Shown: positions 1 to 10,914, numbered from the stretch's first letter. The stretch: 52,803 bases of DNA from Opitutaceae bacterium (GCA_005792355.1 SXSC01000001.1:1-52803); one strand, 5' to 3'. Notes: generated by a model not told the origin, from the sequence alone. Numbers and translations are program-made.

Positions 1-107
1 CAAACCGCTGGTCACAGAGGTCACTGAGGCCCGGCAGGAGGTCACAGAGAATACCACCGGAAAAGAACGCCCGCTCCTCCGCTCTGTGGCCTCTCTTTTC
101 CCTCCGT
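1..107 (-). repeat. Interspersed non-coding repeat, copy 1 (inverted relative to 25,115-25,225)
   Basis: The reverse complement of this stretch matches 25,115-25,225 over about 105 bp with scattered mismatches; both carry GGCCTCAGTGACCTCT and AAAAGAGAGGCCAC. No reading frame is conserved between the copies, so it looks like a dispersed non-coding repeat. A shorter relative (CTCTGTGGCCTCTGTGG) lies near 30,132-30,150. The copy begins at or before the window edge. Confidence 0.7.
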
Positions 108-180
108 GATCTCGGTGGCAAAAAATCGTCTCAACCAGGATAGAAATGGATCAATAGTAGCCCAACGCGGCAACCGCAAC

Positions 181-257
181 CGAAGGAGGGGCGGTTTCCC
201 AACCGCCCAAATACGGTCGGTCGACGATTCTTCGGCGGTTGGAAAACCGCCGCTCCC
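181..257. repeat. REP-like palindrome, class III, copy 1
   Basis: The left arm (185-207) and right arm (234-257) are inverted copies built on GGCGGTTT/AACCGCC with a few mismatches. The whole 77-bp unit recurs in the same orientation at 35,331-35,408 and, more diverged, at 51,606-51,672 and beside the RAYT at 47,786-47,841. The right arm sits only a few bases before the truncated receptor fragment that starts near 262. Confidence 0.75.
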
Positions 258-261
258 GGAC

Positions 262-553
262 AGACAAAATCGTCGCGAACGTAACGAAGTGGATCACCGT
301 GCGCCTCCAGTGGAACCACCGTGGGCGTTATCTCCAGACGTACAACGCCGTGGACTCGCAGCTCGTTTACCGCATCCGGCGCGATACGCTCGACGTGAAG
401 ACGCAGTATCAATTCACGCGCCGGTTCAGCGTCTACCTCGATGTGAACAACGTGCTGCGCGAATACGAGACCGGCCAGGACCGCGGCCCGCGTCCGAGCC
501 AGCGCCGCGTGCTCACGCCCGGCTTCTTCGGCGGCGTCAACGCGCGGCTCTAA
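262..553 (+). pseudogene. C-terminal stump of a TonB-dependent receptor
   Basis: About 97 codons ending at a TAA (551-553) read as the last beta-strands of an outer-membrane TonB-dependent receptor: alternating hydrophobic strands around VNNVLREYE and an end with PGFFGGVNARL. No signal peptide, plug domain or most of the barrel is present. The nominal reading frame begins at 239, but its first codons come from the palindrome arm, so the homologous part starts about 262. A full receptor of this family is about 1,000 residues. I infer a remnant of a deletion; it could only be functional if the missing part lay elsewhere, which is unlikely. Confidence 0.6.
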
Positions 554-731
554 CCGGGCACTCGGGTCCGGTTGCCGCTGCACGCCTGCGGCCGGATCGT
601 CCGCACAACGGTGCAGTCGGCGCCGACCTCTCGACCGACAATCCCCTCGGCCGTCTCTGGTAACTGAGCGCCGGGCTGAAATTCCAAAGCGGCCATTGCG
701 GTGAGGCCCGCTGGCCGCCAATCTTGCCACC

Positions 732-2168
732 ATGAAGCACTCAGCGCGTTCGTTGCTCGCGGCGTTCGCCGCTCTTGTCGTGGCGTCGGCGAATTTCGCG
801 GCCGAGGCGCGACCCAACATCCTGCTCGTGGTGGTGGACGATCTTCGTTTCGACGACTTCGGCGCGGCCGGGCATCCGTTCGCGCGCACGCCCCAGCTCG
901 ACCGCGTCGCGCGCGAGGGCGCGCAGTTCAGGAATTTCTTCGCGGTCACGCCGCTGTGTTCACCGAGCCGCGCCAACATTCTCACCGGCCTCGAAACGCG
1001 CCACCACGGCATCCTCGACAACACCGATCGCAGCCCGCGCAGCCATGCGCTGCCGACGTTTGCGCGGACGCTCCACGCCGCCGGTTACAACACCGCCTTC
1101 ATCGGGAAATGGCACATGGGCAACGATCCCACCCCGCGGCCGGGCTTCGACACCTGGGTTTCCATGAAGGGCCAGGGCGAAGTGATGGACCCGGAACTTT
1201 TTGAAAACGGCCGGCTGGCCCGCGCGCCGGGTTATGTGACGGATATTTTCACCCAACGCGCCGTGAGCTTCATTCGACAGCGCCGCACCGCGCCCTTCCT
1301 GCTGATGTTGTCCCACAAGGCGCTTCATCCAAACAAGGTTCAGCGGGCGGATGGCACCACCGAGGCGATTGGCGAAGGCGGGTTCATTCCCGCCGAGCGA
1401 CACAAGACTCTCTACGCCGACGCGCGCCTGCCCCGCCGGGGAAACTACGCGGTGCCGCCCAAGGGCAAGCCCGCCCTCGAGCGCCCCATCCCGGGCTTGA
1501 AGCCGCTGGGTCCGGACACCGTCACGCCGGATGAAACGATCCGCGACCGCCTGCGCATGCTCGCCGCCGTGGACGAAGGCCTCGGTCAGATTCTGGCTGA
1601 GTTGGAAAAACAGGGCACCCTGAACCAGACGGTCGTGATGGTGATCGGCGACAACGGCTACTTCTATGGCGAGCACGGCCTCGGCGAAGAGCGACGTCTC
1701 GCCTACGAGGAATCAATCCGTCTGCCCCTGCTGGTGCGTTATCCCCCGCGGGTGAAAGCCGGCGCGGTGCCCACCGGGATGGCCCTGACGACCGACTTGG
1801 CGCCCACGATCGTGGAACTCGCCGGCGCGCCGGCCCTGCCCGGGATCGACGGACGCTCGCTGCTGCCGCTTTTCACGCGCACTCCGGCGGATTGGCGCAA
1901 GTCTTTCCTCATCGAGTATACGACCGACATCGTGTTTCCCCGCACGCTGAAGATGGGCTATGACGCCGTGCGGACCGAGCGCCACAAATTCATCCGCTAC
2001 CGTGAACTCGCCGGGATGAACGAGCTCTACGATCTCCAGCAGGACCCGTTCGAGCTCACCAACCTGATGGGCTCACCCGCGACAGCGGGCGTGCGCCAGC
2101 AGATGGAAAGCGAGTTGGCGCGCTTGCTCGGACCGTCACCCCAAGCCGGCCTCCCGGGCAGCCGCTGA
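732..2168 (+). CDS. Secreted sulfatase (arylsulfatase/alkaline phosphatase superfamily)
   Basis: The 478-residue protein starts with a signal peptide (about residues 1-24, MKHSARSLLAAFAALVVAS then a polar stretch). The core opens with PNILLVVVDDLRFDDFG, where the Asp pair binds the metal. The sulfatase signature CSPSR is at 76-80, so Cys76 would be converted to formylglycine by an anaerobic-type or FGE maturase not seen here. KWHMG, GDNGYFYGEHG and a terminal YDLQQDPFELTNL complete the family pattern. Length is normal. The enzyme should hydrolyse sulfate esters of a polysaccharide or glycan in the periplasm or outside. It is followed on the same strand by the enolase-superfamily gene 185 bp later, possibly co-transcribed. 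The exact substrate cannot be read from the sequence. Confidence 0.9.
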   Translation: MKHSARSLLAAFAALVVASANFAAEARPNILLVVVDDLRFDDFGAAGHPFARTPQLDRVAREGAQFRNFFAVTPLCSPSRANILTGLETRHHGILDNTDRSPRSHALPTFARTLHAAGYNTAFIGKWHMGNDPTPRPGFDTWVSMKGQGEVMDPELFENGRLARAPGYVTDIFTQRAVSFIRQRRTAPFLLMLSHKALHPNKVQRADGTTEAIGEGGFIPAERHKTLYADARLPRRGNYAVPPKGKPALERPIPGLKPLGPDTVTPDETIRDRLRMLAAVDEGLGQILAELEKQGTLNQTVVMVIGDNGYFYGEHGLGEERRLAYEESIRLPLLVRYPPRVKAGAVPTGMALTTDLAPTIVELAGAPALPGIDGRSLLPLFTRTPADWRKSFLIEYTTDIVFPRTLKMGYDAVRTERHKFIRYRELAGMNELYDLQQDPFELTNLMGSPATAGVRQQMESELARLLGPSPQAGLPGSR

Positions 2169-2353
2169 CTCGGGGACGGGTTCGTCCTCCGAAAAATCTT
2201 CCGACCAAAAAAATTTCCCACCTCAATTTCTGAGGCTGAATTGACCGTCCCGTTCTTCGCCCTCGCCCTCCGCCTCGGTGCCCCGCCCCACTGCGATCAG
2301 TTCCTCGCTCGCTCTTTGTCCGGCATCGCGCCAAATCCCAAGCCCGCCAAATC

Positions 2354-3640
2354 ATGCACACTGACCGTCGCAGATTTCTTTCCGCTGTCGCGCTGGGTGG
2401 ACTCTCCGCGCCGGCGCTGGCTGTTTCCCGTGCCGGCGAGGCGGCCGGCGACCGCCGTTCCGCCGACGTGGAGGCCCGGAAGGCGAAAATCGACGCCGCG
2501 CTCGCACGGCCCGTCCTGAAGCGGGAATTGTTTTCCAGCCCGATCATCATCGAGCGCCTCGAATTGCTGCGGCTCGGCAACAACTTCCTGTGCCGCGTGC
2601 GCTCGCAGGATGGCGCCGAAGGTCTCTCGGTCGCGCACAGCACGATGAGCCGGTTATTTCCCATCTTCCTGCAAAACCTGCAGCCGTTTTTCCTCGGCAA
2701 GGATGCGCGGGAACTCGATCTCATCCTGGAGAAGGTTTTCATCTACGGCTTCAACTTCCGCTACAACGGCATCTCGCTCGGCATCCCGCTGGCGACGATC
2801 GAATTCGCGATTCTCGACCTGCTGGGACGCATCGCCGGGCGGCCGGTGCCGCAGCTCGTCGGCGAAATTCACCACCCGCAGGTGGCGGTCTACATCGCGA
2901 CCGAGTGGCGGGAACGGCCGCTCGACGAGAGTTTTCGCCTCATCCAGGGCGCCGTGGCCGAGCACGACGTGACGGCCCTGAAAATCAAGATCGGCTACCT
3001 GATGTTCATGACGACCGACCTGCGCAACCGCGGGCCCCTGGGAAAAACCGAGCGGTTGATCCCGCTGGTGCGCGAGGCGTTTCCCGGCCTGACGCTTTAT
3101 GCCGACGCCAACGGTTACTACGACGTGGCGGGCGCGATCCGCGTCGGCCGGATCCTGCAGGAGCACAAGTTCGCCTACTTCGAGGAGCCGGTGATGTATG
3201 ACCACTTCGAGGACATCAAGGCGGTGGCCGATGCGCTCGAGCTGCCGGTGGCGAACGGCGAGCAGGACCAGAGCTTCGTGAACTTTCGGTGGCTGCTGGC
3301 CAACGGGGGCCTCGAGGTCGTGCAGCCCGACAATTATTATTTCGGCGGCTTGATCCGATCGATGAAGGTGGCGCGGATGGCGGCCGCCTGTGGCCAGGAA
3401 GTGATTCCGCACATGTCGGGCGGCGGGCTCGGCTACATCTACAACATCGCCTTCGCCGCCGCGATGCCCAACGCGGGTGCGCACCACGAGTTCAAGGGCT
3501 TTCGCACGCACGTGCCTTTCGAGTGCAAGACGTCGCCGCTGAAAATCGTAAAGGGCCGCATCCAGGTCCCGACCGGCCCCGGTTGGGGGGTCGACCTCGA
3601 TCCCGACTTTATCCGGAAACACGAAGTGGTGAAGGCGTGA
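2354..3640 (+). CDS. Tat-exported enolase-superfamily enzyme (mandelate racemase/muconate lactonizing-like)
   Basis: The protein is 428 residues. A twin-arginine signal is visible (RRRFLSA at 5-11, then a hydrophobic stretch to about 24), so it is probably exported folded to the periplasm. The barrel domain shows the superfamily acid/base and metal residues: KIK at 210-212 (second Lys as base), Asp251 in YADANG, Glu277/278 in FEEP, Glu303 in NGEQ, and His353 in IPHMSGGG as the opposite-face base. This set fits a sugar-acid dehydratase or epimerase that abstracts the alpha proton of a carboxylate; which one cannot be decided. It follows the sulfatase on the same strand, so it may act on sugar acids released from a sulfated glycan. 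Export of an MR-family enzyme is unusual but occurs in this phylum. Confidence 0.85.
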   Translation: MHTDRRRFLSAVALGGLSAPALAVSRAGEAAGDRRSADVEARKAKIDAALARPVLKRELFSSPIIIERLELLRLGNNFLCRVRSQDGAEGLSVAHSTMSRLFPIFLQNLQPFFLGKDARELDLILEKVFIYGFNFRYNGISLGIPLATIEFAILDLLGRIAGRPVPQLVGEIHHPQVAVYIATEWRERPLDESFRLIQGAVAEHDVTALKIKIGYLMFMTTDLRNRGPLGKTERLIPLVREAFPGLTLYADANGYYDVAGAIRVGRILQEHKFAYFEEPVMYDHFEDIKAVADALELPVANGEQDQSFVNFRWLLANGGLEVVQPDNYYFGGLIRSMKVARMAAACGQEVIPHMSGGGLGYIYNIAFAAAMPNAGAHHEFKGFRTHVPFECKTSPLKIVKGRIQVPTGPGWGVDLDPDFIRKHEVVKA

Positions 3641-4162
3641 GCGGAACGGCCCGCAACGGCCTTGCCAGCAGGGCGAGGGTGACGTTCAGGCGGATTTTCA
3701 TGAGGGTGGGTGGCGTAAACCTGCGGGCAAGGAACTCAGTGCAAGTGGGGACGGCGGATGGCAAGGCGGACGTGTGAGGCAGAGGCGACTTGATTCTGCG
3801 GGGGTGAGACCGGGAGTGGGGAACAGATCGAAGGGGGCAGCGTTGGAAAAAATGATGAGGAACAGGTGGGAGCGAAATTCCCTGTGCAACAGCCCTCGGG
3901 AAAAAAGGCCCAGTTTCCGGCTCCGGAAATTTTTTCCAGAATCCTCTTCCTGGCTATGAAATTGCCCGCAGCATCTTGGGCGAAGCTGGCGTCGTCATCG
4001 GCCCACGTCGGTGATGTCTGAATCTACCCAGCGGTTCGATTCCTTTGGTTGCGGTTGCCGCGGTGGAAAATGGCCGGGCTTTTCTCTTAGGTTGATGCTT
4101 ATGGGTCTGTGACCCGTCCTACCGCGCAGGTGTGGCAGCCCAACGCGCGGGTTCCAGTAGCT
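3641..4162. other. Intergenic region between convergent genes
   Basis: This 520-bp stretch between the convergent enolase-superfamily and acyl-CoA synthetase genes has no convincing reading frame. It holds the candidate terminator at 3,914-3,935. Near 4,031-4,085 it also shares short words (CAGCGGTTCGA, GGTTGCGGTTGCCGCGGT) with the flank of the repeat ending at about 25,250, suggesting a degenerate repeat remnant. Confidence 0.5.
3914..3935 (+). terminator. Candidate Rho-independent terminator
   Basis: TTTCCG and CGGAAA form a 6-bp stem around a GCTC loop, followed at once by six T residues. It lies 273 bp after the stop of the enolase-superfamily gene, farther than usual, and the stem is short, so the call is tentative. 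Confidence 0.35.
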
Positions 4163-6313
4163 TCACCCCAGCACGTGCAGCCCCGCGATCGCCTCCTCGA
4201 CGCGCGCGAAGACTGGCAGCCCGGACTCCGCCAGCGCCGTGCGGAAACTTTCGAAATCGCTGCCTGAATCCACCACGAAGCCCGCCGGTTTCCCCGCTGC
4301 GCGCGCGATCGCCGCCAGCATCTTCGCGAACCCTGCGGCCGCCACCGGCTCCGTCGCCACGTTGCGCGTGAACGGCACCAGCCCCACCACCAGCACCGCC
4401 GCATCGCTTTGTAACAGCAACTCCGCCGCGCGCAAAAACACCGGCGTCCGCGCCATCGGCGTGAGATCGAGCGGGAGCCGCGGGGACACGAGCCCCGTGA
4501 GTTTCTCCGCGGCGAGAAGTTGCTCCAGTGTCCGCATCGCGTCGCCCGTCAGCGTCGCGACCGGCTGGAGGGGCGTGGCGAGGTCGCTCGCGTTGACGGC
4601 CTCCAGCCCGGCATTCGTCATGAACGCCACCGGGCCCGCCTTCAGGTCGGGAAACACGCTCAGCCACGCAATCGCCGCATCGAACGCCGCAATCGAATCC
4701 GCGAACTTCACGCCCGCACGCCCGAGCAGCTCGCGCTCGAGCACGAGGTCGCCGGCCATTGCACCCGTGTGGCTCGCCGCCGCCGCCTGGCCCGCCGCAG
4801 TGCGACCCGCGCGCAGCAGCACGAACGGCACTCCGCGCGCCCGCAGCTTCACCGCCGCCCGCACCGTCGCCGCGAGATGTCCAGGCGCGAAGCCTTCCAG
4901 GTAGGCCGCGACCGCGCGACAGCTCGCGTCCTCCGCGAGCGCGTCGAGGAAATCGGGCAACGCCGCGTCGAGCTGGTTGCCGAGCGAGATGCCAAGCCCG
5001 AGCTGCAGCCGCGGATTGCGCGAGCGGCGGCAAAGAATGAACGCCCCGCTCTGCGCCAGCAGCGCCAGCGGCCCGCTGTGCGTGTGCAGGGGAAGTTTTT
5101 CCGCGGAAATGAACGAGGTGTCGAGCCCCTGCGCCGGCACCCAGTGCCCGAGGAAATTCGGGCCGAGCACCGTCGGTGTCCAGCGACCCGCCGCACGGGC
5201 GGTGCGCAGTTCCGCGGCCACCCGCTCACCGAGTCCCGTCTTGTCCGCACCGTCGCCGAGCCCCCCGGCCACGAGTCCGACCGCGCGCGCGCCGCCGCCT
5301 TGCGCGGTCAGATCCGAGAGCACCTTTGCCGCCGTCGCGGCTGGCAGTGAAAGCAGCAGCAAATCCACCGGCGCCTCGCGCAACGCCGCCACGTCCGGCA
5401 CGCATGGCACGCCGAGCATTTCGGATTCTCCCGGTTTGATGATGACGATGTGGCCCGCCAACGCGGGGCAGTGCCGGAGCTTTTCGAGAATCGTGCGGCC
5501 GACGCCATCGGGATTCGCCGACACGCCTGCCAGCGCGACGCGGCTCGGCCTCGTCAGCGCCGACAAGAATCCCCGCTGCGGCGCGAGCCGTGGCGGCGCG
5601 GGCGCCGCGCGGCGGCCGACCGCGTCAAGCGGGCGTGGCTGGCCGAACGCATCGAGCACCACCGGGTTCAGCTCGAGTAACCCAATCCGCTCCTGCTCGG
5701 CCAGCCCGGCAAGCGACCAGATCGACTGCACGAATGCCGCAAGCCGCCCGCGGCTTGTCAGTGGTTGCGTGCCGCGCAACGCACCGAGCCACACGCGACC
5801 GAGGAGGTGTTGTGCGAGTTCCGCAAGTGCGTCCGCCGGCGTCACCAAGGCGAGCGGCCAGCGCAGCGGCGGCGCGTGGGCCGCGAGCGCGTCGGCTTGC
5901 AGCCCGCCCACGCCGACCAGCGCGATCCAGCCGGCCTCGTGGCGCGACAGCGACACGAAGCCTTCGGTGGGCAGACCCTCGGCCCGCGCGATGGCGACGC
6001 GTTCGCAGACGAGCGCGCCGAGCCAGCGGTGGCCCGCGGCCCCGACGCGCGTGCGCATTCCATCCGCTTCACGCGCAAGCGCGGCGGCGTCGAATGGCGC
6101 AAAGCTCACTGCGCCGAGTTCGGACTTGTGCCAGAGTTCATCCCCGAGGCCCTTCAACACGACGGGATCGCCGGCGGTGAACGGCGGCGCGGCGTCGAGC
6201 CAGCCGTGGCGCGGCACAGCCCAGCCTGCGCGGACGAGCAGCGCGTAGGCCTCGGCTTCATGCACAAACGCGGATGGATCGGCAGGTGCGCCCGGCGGAT
6301 TCGACACGGCCAT
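4163..6313 (-). CDS. ADP-forming acyl-CoA synthetase (acetyl-CoA synthetase ADP-forming type, fused subunits)
   Basis: The 716-residue protein is a fusion in beta-then-alpha order. An ATP-grasp domain (about 1-235, VVLKGLGDELWHKSELGAV) precedes a CoA-binding Rossmann domain (about 248-340, ALAGVSANPDGVGR) and the succinyl-CoA-ligase-like domains. His515 in ASHTGAMAGD is the expected phospho-histidine. It would convert acyl-CoA, ADP and phosphate to the free acid, CoA and ATP, giving substrate-level phosphorylation in the cytoplasm. I chose ATG 6,313 because GGAAG stands 5 bases before it; GTG 6,331, which overlaps the upstream stop as GTGA, is an alternative, and the longer frame from 6,562 only shadows the upstream gene. 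It is the last gene of the oxidoreductase operon, so its substrate is probably the acyl-CoA made by the two preceding products. Confidence 0.88.
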   Translation of the reverse strand: MAVSNPPGAPADPSAFVHEAEAYALLVRAGWAVPRHGWLDAAPPFTAGDPVVLKGLGDELWHKSELGAVSFAPFDAAALAREADGMRTRVGAAGHRWLGALVCERVAIARAEGLPTEGFVSLSRHEAGWIALVGVGGLQADALAAHAPPLRWPLALVTPADALAELAQHLLGRVWLGALRGTQPLTSRGRLAAFVQSIWSLAGLAEQERIGLLELNPVVLDAFGQPRPLDAVGRRAAPAPPRLAPQRGFLSALTRPSRVALAGVSANPDGVGRTILEKLRHCPALAGHIVIIKPGESEMLGVPCVPDVAALREAPVDLLLLSLPAATAAKVLSDLTAQGGGARAVGLVAGGLGDGADKTGLGERVAAELRTARAAGRWTPTVLGPNFLGHWVPAQGLDTSFISAEKLPLHTHSGPLALLAQSGAFILCRRSRNPRLQLGLGISLGNQLDAALPDFLDALAEDASCRAVAAYLEGFAPGHLAATVRAAVKLRARGVPFVLLRAGRTAAGQAAAASHTGAMAGDLVLERELLGRAGVKFADSIAAFDAAIAWLSVFPDLKAGPVAFMTNAGLEAVNASDLATPLQPVATLTGDAMRTLEQLLAAEKLTGLVSPRLPLDLTPMARTPVFLRAAELLLQSDAAVLVVGLVPFTRNVATEPVAAAGFAKMLAAIARAAGKPAGFVVDSGSDFESFRTALAESGLPVFARVEEAIAGLHVLG

Positions 6314-6327
6314 TGCGACTTCCGCGT

Positions 6328-7757
<1,430 letters not shown>

Positions 7758-7761
<4 letters not shown>

Positions 7762-9170
7762 GGGAACGCCTCCTGGGTTTCCTCGATCGTCGCGAGAATT
7801 TCGTCCTGTTGCGGCAACACGCCGCCGCCCCGCCGCACGTGTGCGATGGGCGGCGGCACGCGGTTGGCATGGCTGAGCGCGAGGCGCAACTCGTCCTCGA
7901 GCTGGCCCGGGCTCGCCTCAACGACGACGATTTGTCCCACGTGCAGCAGCAGTGGATTCAACGCGTCGATCGGGAACGGCCAGAGCGTGATCGGCCGGAA
8001 GAGCCCGGCCTTGATCCCGCGGGCGCGCGCGGCCTGGACGGCGCCCTTGGCCATGCGCGCGGGGGTGTTGCACGCGACGACGAGCACCTCGGCATCTTCG
8101 CAGCGGAAGAGGTCGGCGCGCTGCTCGCGTTTCGCGATCGCGGCGTATTTGCGGCCGAGGTGCGCGTTGTGCGCCTCGAGGTCCGGCTCCGCCAGGCGAA
8201 TCGAGCTGATGAGGTTGTGGCGGTGCGCCCGATCGCCCCACACGGCCCACTCGGGCCGGCCGGGCCTGAGCATCGTCGGCGGCAGTTTCACGACCCCCGT
8301 CATCTGGCCGAGAAATCCGTCGCCCAGCACGACCACCGGGTTGCGGTAGCGGCAGCTCAGCGCGAACGCCTCCATCGTCAGGTCGAGCATTTCCTGCGGC
8401 GTGCTCGGCGCGAGGACGAGCGCGTGGGTGTGGCCGTGGCCGAGGCCGCGGCAGGCGAGCTTGATGTCGCTCTGCTCGGGCGCGATGTTGCCGAGCCCGG
8501 GGCCGCCGCGCATGATGTTGACGAAGACGCCCGGCACCTCCGCGCCGATCAGATAGCTGATGCCCTCGAGCATCAGGCTGAAGCCCGGGCTGCTGGTAAA
8601 CGTCAGCGCGGGCACGCCGGCGCCGCCGGCGCCATACATCATGTTGACGGCCGCGACCTCGCTGACGGCCTGCACAAACGCGCCGCCGAGCGCCGGCAGC
8701 ATCTTCGCCATCAGTTCCGCGCCTTCGGTGCTCGGCGTGATTGGGTAGCCGAACACATGCCGGCAGCCCGCGAGCACCGCGCCGATCGCCGACGCGTAGT
8801 TGCCCTTGAGCACGAGCGGTCCGCACGCGGGCAACGGAATCCGCTCGTCGGGCTCGATCGGCCCCGCGAAGATGTTGACGCGCTTCTGGCCGAAGAGCTT
8901 TGCGGGGTCCTCGAGCCGGAATGCGCCTTCGAGGTGCGACACGCCCTCGTCGAGTCGCAAGCCAAACGGCTCCGGGCACGCCTGCACGCAGAGCGCGCAG
9001 CCGTTGCAGTGTTCGAGCTGGAGTTCGACGGGGGCAACGCCCGTCGTGGAGTTCAGGGTGGAGCCCGGCGTGATGCAGTGCTTCGGGCAGGCCTCGACGC
9101 AGCGCAGGCAAGCCTTGCAATACGCCGGCTCGAGAAATGGCCTCGGCCGGGCGTGAAGGAGGTTGGACAT
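7758..9170 (-). CDS. 2-oxoacid:ferredoxin oxidoreductase, ferredoxin domain fused to alpha subunit
   Basis: The 470-residue protein opens with a two-cluster ferredoxin (delta subunit). Cysteines 18, 21, 24, 28 and 55, 58, 61, 65 make two CxxCxxCxxxCP motifs for [4Fe-4S] clusters. From about residue 117 it continues as the alpha (pyrimidine-binding) subunit, with GYPITPSTEGAELM at 141-154, then an SEVAAVNMMYGAGGAG segment and RGGPGLGNIAPEQSD. It supplies electron exit and half the active site of the enzyme completed by the next gene. Start ATG 9,170 lies just before the conserved ferredoxin; no good Shine-Dalgarno is visible. It is the first gene of the operon; the upstream 300 bp contain TATACT on the minus strand but no clear -35 element. 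Confidence 0.88.
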
Positions 9171-9828
9171 TGTTGCACCATGGTTGGTGGTTCGTGGCGC
9201 GGCTTGGGTGCCCGGGGAGCGGGACGGAGCCGCGCTTTGTTTTGGTTGCACCAAGTATATGCCCGTCCGGCCCGCCCGGCCTCGCATGAATTGGCTGATG
9301 CTGCGCGCGGTTTGCCGGTCACCGCCCGCGACGTGGCACGGGGCTCCCGACCCGTGAGGGGCTTGTTTCGGAATTCACGGGATCAGGAGACCCGGGCCCC
9401 GGCAATCAACGCGCCGCTCGCGCGCGGAAAGTTTCCTGCCCAGGATTTTCCAGCCGGACCCTGGAATTGAGACCGAAAAATTTCCAAAACCCGCCGCCTG
9501 CCCGCTTGCTTGCCCGATCCAGTGTGTCCTTCCGGCGGTTAGAATTCCATCCCCTCCAATGGGGAGGCCAGCTCTGGGGTCAACCCGCTGATTGGTGGTC
9601 GAAGGACAAAGCGCACGTGGGCGCGCAGCAAACAGCGGGTTGACCCCGTGGGCTTGTTTCCTCCCGTCTCTGCGGTGTCAAAGGATTGGGGAAGCTGAGC
9701 TGAGGTTGCACCGCAGAGACGGCGGAGGACGCAGAGATCGGAGCAAGCATGAATCCGTTTTGCACCACGCTTGGCCCGGAGACGATTGGATCGCGGCCGC
9801 CATCATGGCGAAAAAAGCGGCATTCGTT
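9171..9828. other. Intergenic region with repeats, upstream of the oxidoreductase operon
   Basis: No real gene was found in this 660-bp stretch. It contains the 15-bp inverted repeat at 9,576-9,647 and, at 9,661-9,740, the inverted pair TCTCTGCGGTG...CACCGCAGAGA, a Cxx-GCAGAGACGxxGGAGGACGCAGAGA-like intergenic motif. The open frames here change register and have no family resemblance. Confidence 0.5.
9576..9647. repeat. Inverted repeat with perfect 15-bp arms
   Basis: GGGGTCAACCCGCTG (9,576-9,590) and its exact reverse complement (9,633-9,647) flank a 42-bp spacer. A related right-hand arm (CAGCGGGTGGACCCC) occurs at about 10,172-10,186. The two sites flank the RAYT stump, so they may be the palindromic element once recognised by that transposase; this is inference. 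Confidence 0.65.
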
Positions 9829-10068
9829 TTAATGGACCCTGACCGAACTCGCCTTACCCAGGTGGAGCGCGCTTGTGATCCAGGCATAGCCGGCCCCCGC
9901 CTCCCGCAGCCGCCGGGCCATCTTGATTTTCCACGGAGCTCCCGCCTTCGCAGCCGCCACCGCGCTCGCGGTCTTACCGGCCGTCTTCAGTTGTTTTCTT
10001 TCAAGCACCTGACTCCAATGGGACTCCTTCAAATCCTTCAATTCCCCCGCCTCCAGCCCCGGGCGCAA
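9829..10068 (-). pseudogene. C-terminal stump of a RAYT-type (REP-associated) transposase
   Basis: The last 39 codons before the TAA at 9,829-9,831 read APWKIKMARRLREAGAGYAW then ITSALHLGKASSVRVH. They align with residues 264-302 of the intact RAYT in this window (APWKVAVAIHLKQ...WLAQQLAMGSAAYVSKL). The catalytic HUH/Tyr part is missing upstream, where the frame degenerates. I infer a decayed paralogue of the 46.8-kb gene. The alignment is short and made by eye. Confidence 0.5.
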
Positions 10069-10312
10069 TCAACCCCGGTCATCCGTTCTACCATGAAATA
10101 TCTTCCCCTTGAGGGCCCGTTGAAAGGCACTCGGGTCGGCGGCAGCGCGCGGTGGCGTGACGCCTGGAGCAACCAGCGGGTGGACCCCTTCGGGCTCCCC
10201 TGTCCTGAGGCTGCTTCGCACGTGACAAGTCCGCCAATTTGCCGCGGAGGTCTCGACCGTTCAGCCGCGCGGGGTTCGCGGGGGAAAAATCTTCCTCGAA
10301 TCTTCGGCCGCA

Positions 10313-10483
10313 TCAGGTGATTGAACCTGCTTGGCGACGAAAGGGTTTGAGCATGGCCGAAGCCTTCATCTCTCCCGCCACGAATTTGGTAAAGTCCGCG
10401 ACCTCTCCTTTGATCGACGCTTTTTCCAGAGCCGCCAGGTATTCGCTTCGCCGCTCCGCCCGAATCTGCGAGGTCGCGTTGGG
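10313..10483 (-). pseudogene. C-terminal stump of a Fic-family protein
   Basis: About 55 codons (RAERRSEYLAALEKAS, then GEVADFTKFVAGEMKAS) match the conserved tail that follows the Fic core, where R-x-x-Y-x-x-ALE-x-AS...F-x-x-F is typical. The catalytic HPFxxGNGR core is absent and the frame upstream of about 10,483 becomes the repeat array. It is a remnant rather than a functional AMP-transferase; the assignment rests on the tail pattern only. Confidence 0.45.
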
Positions 10484-10511
10484 GATTGGTCGGCATTGCT
10501 CCAAGGTGGAA

Positions 10512-10580
10512 TACTTTGGTATCATTCCCAAAAGTACTTTGGTATTACGGTCAATTTTACTTTGGTATTCTGCCATTTCG
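10512..10580. repeat. Three iteron-like direct repeats, 23-bp period
   Basis: TACTTTGGTAT occurs at 10,512, 10,535 and 10,558, exactly 23 bp apart; the other 12 bases of each unit differ. Because 23 is not a multiple of three, the repeats are not conserved by coding. They look like an array of protein binding sites (operator or iteron-like). The local composition is more AT-rich than the surroundings. Confidence 0.6.
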
Positions 10581-10914
10581 CATCGGAGGCACCGGCAAGG
10601 AGGAACGCCGCAGGCGTAGAGTCCTTGCCGGCGACGGAGAGTCTACAATCGAGGCTTGGCCGCGGCGCACTCGACCCCGGCCCGGATGCGGGGGAGGGCA
10701 GGGTGGGTTGCACCGCCGGCAGGAGGCCCAGCACGCCCAGGAAGTCGCGCCGGAGCGCCTCGACGGCCCGTTGCACCGCGGGTGCTTCCCCGGCGGCTAC
10801 GACGATCGTGAATCCACCCCTGCCCAATTCGATGTTCGGCGTGGCCGGGCCCGCACTCGCCTCCCCGAGACCACCCGGCAGTGCCAAGAATACCAGCACG
10901 CGCCAAGCCGTCAT
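10522..10914 (-). pseudogene. Possible N-terminal fragment of a secreted glycosidase-like protein
   Basis: From an ATG at 10,914 the minus strand encodes a signal-like segment (MTAWRVLVFLALPGGLGEAS) and then GGFTIVVAAGEAPAVQRAVE and ALRRDFLGVLGLLPAV, which resembles the N-terminal alpha/beta domain of GH67/GH115/GH20-type enzymes. After about 10,640 the likeness is lost and the frame runs into the repeat array. It is divergent from the broken TonB receptor at 11,163, so the pair may once have been a glycan-uptake unit. Low confidence. Confidence 0.3.

Noticed and set aside
131..1024. Long minus-strand open frame (297 codons) opposite the sulfatase start
   Set aside because: It covers the real sulfatase N-terminus and repeats on the other strand, has no family pattern, and its composition is that of a GC-rich antisense shadow.
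9592..10320. Plus-strand open frame of 242 codons in the 9.6-10.3 kb gap
   Set aside because: It crosses inverted repeats and the antisense of the RAYT stump and has no recognisable domain.
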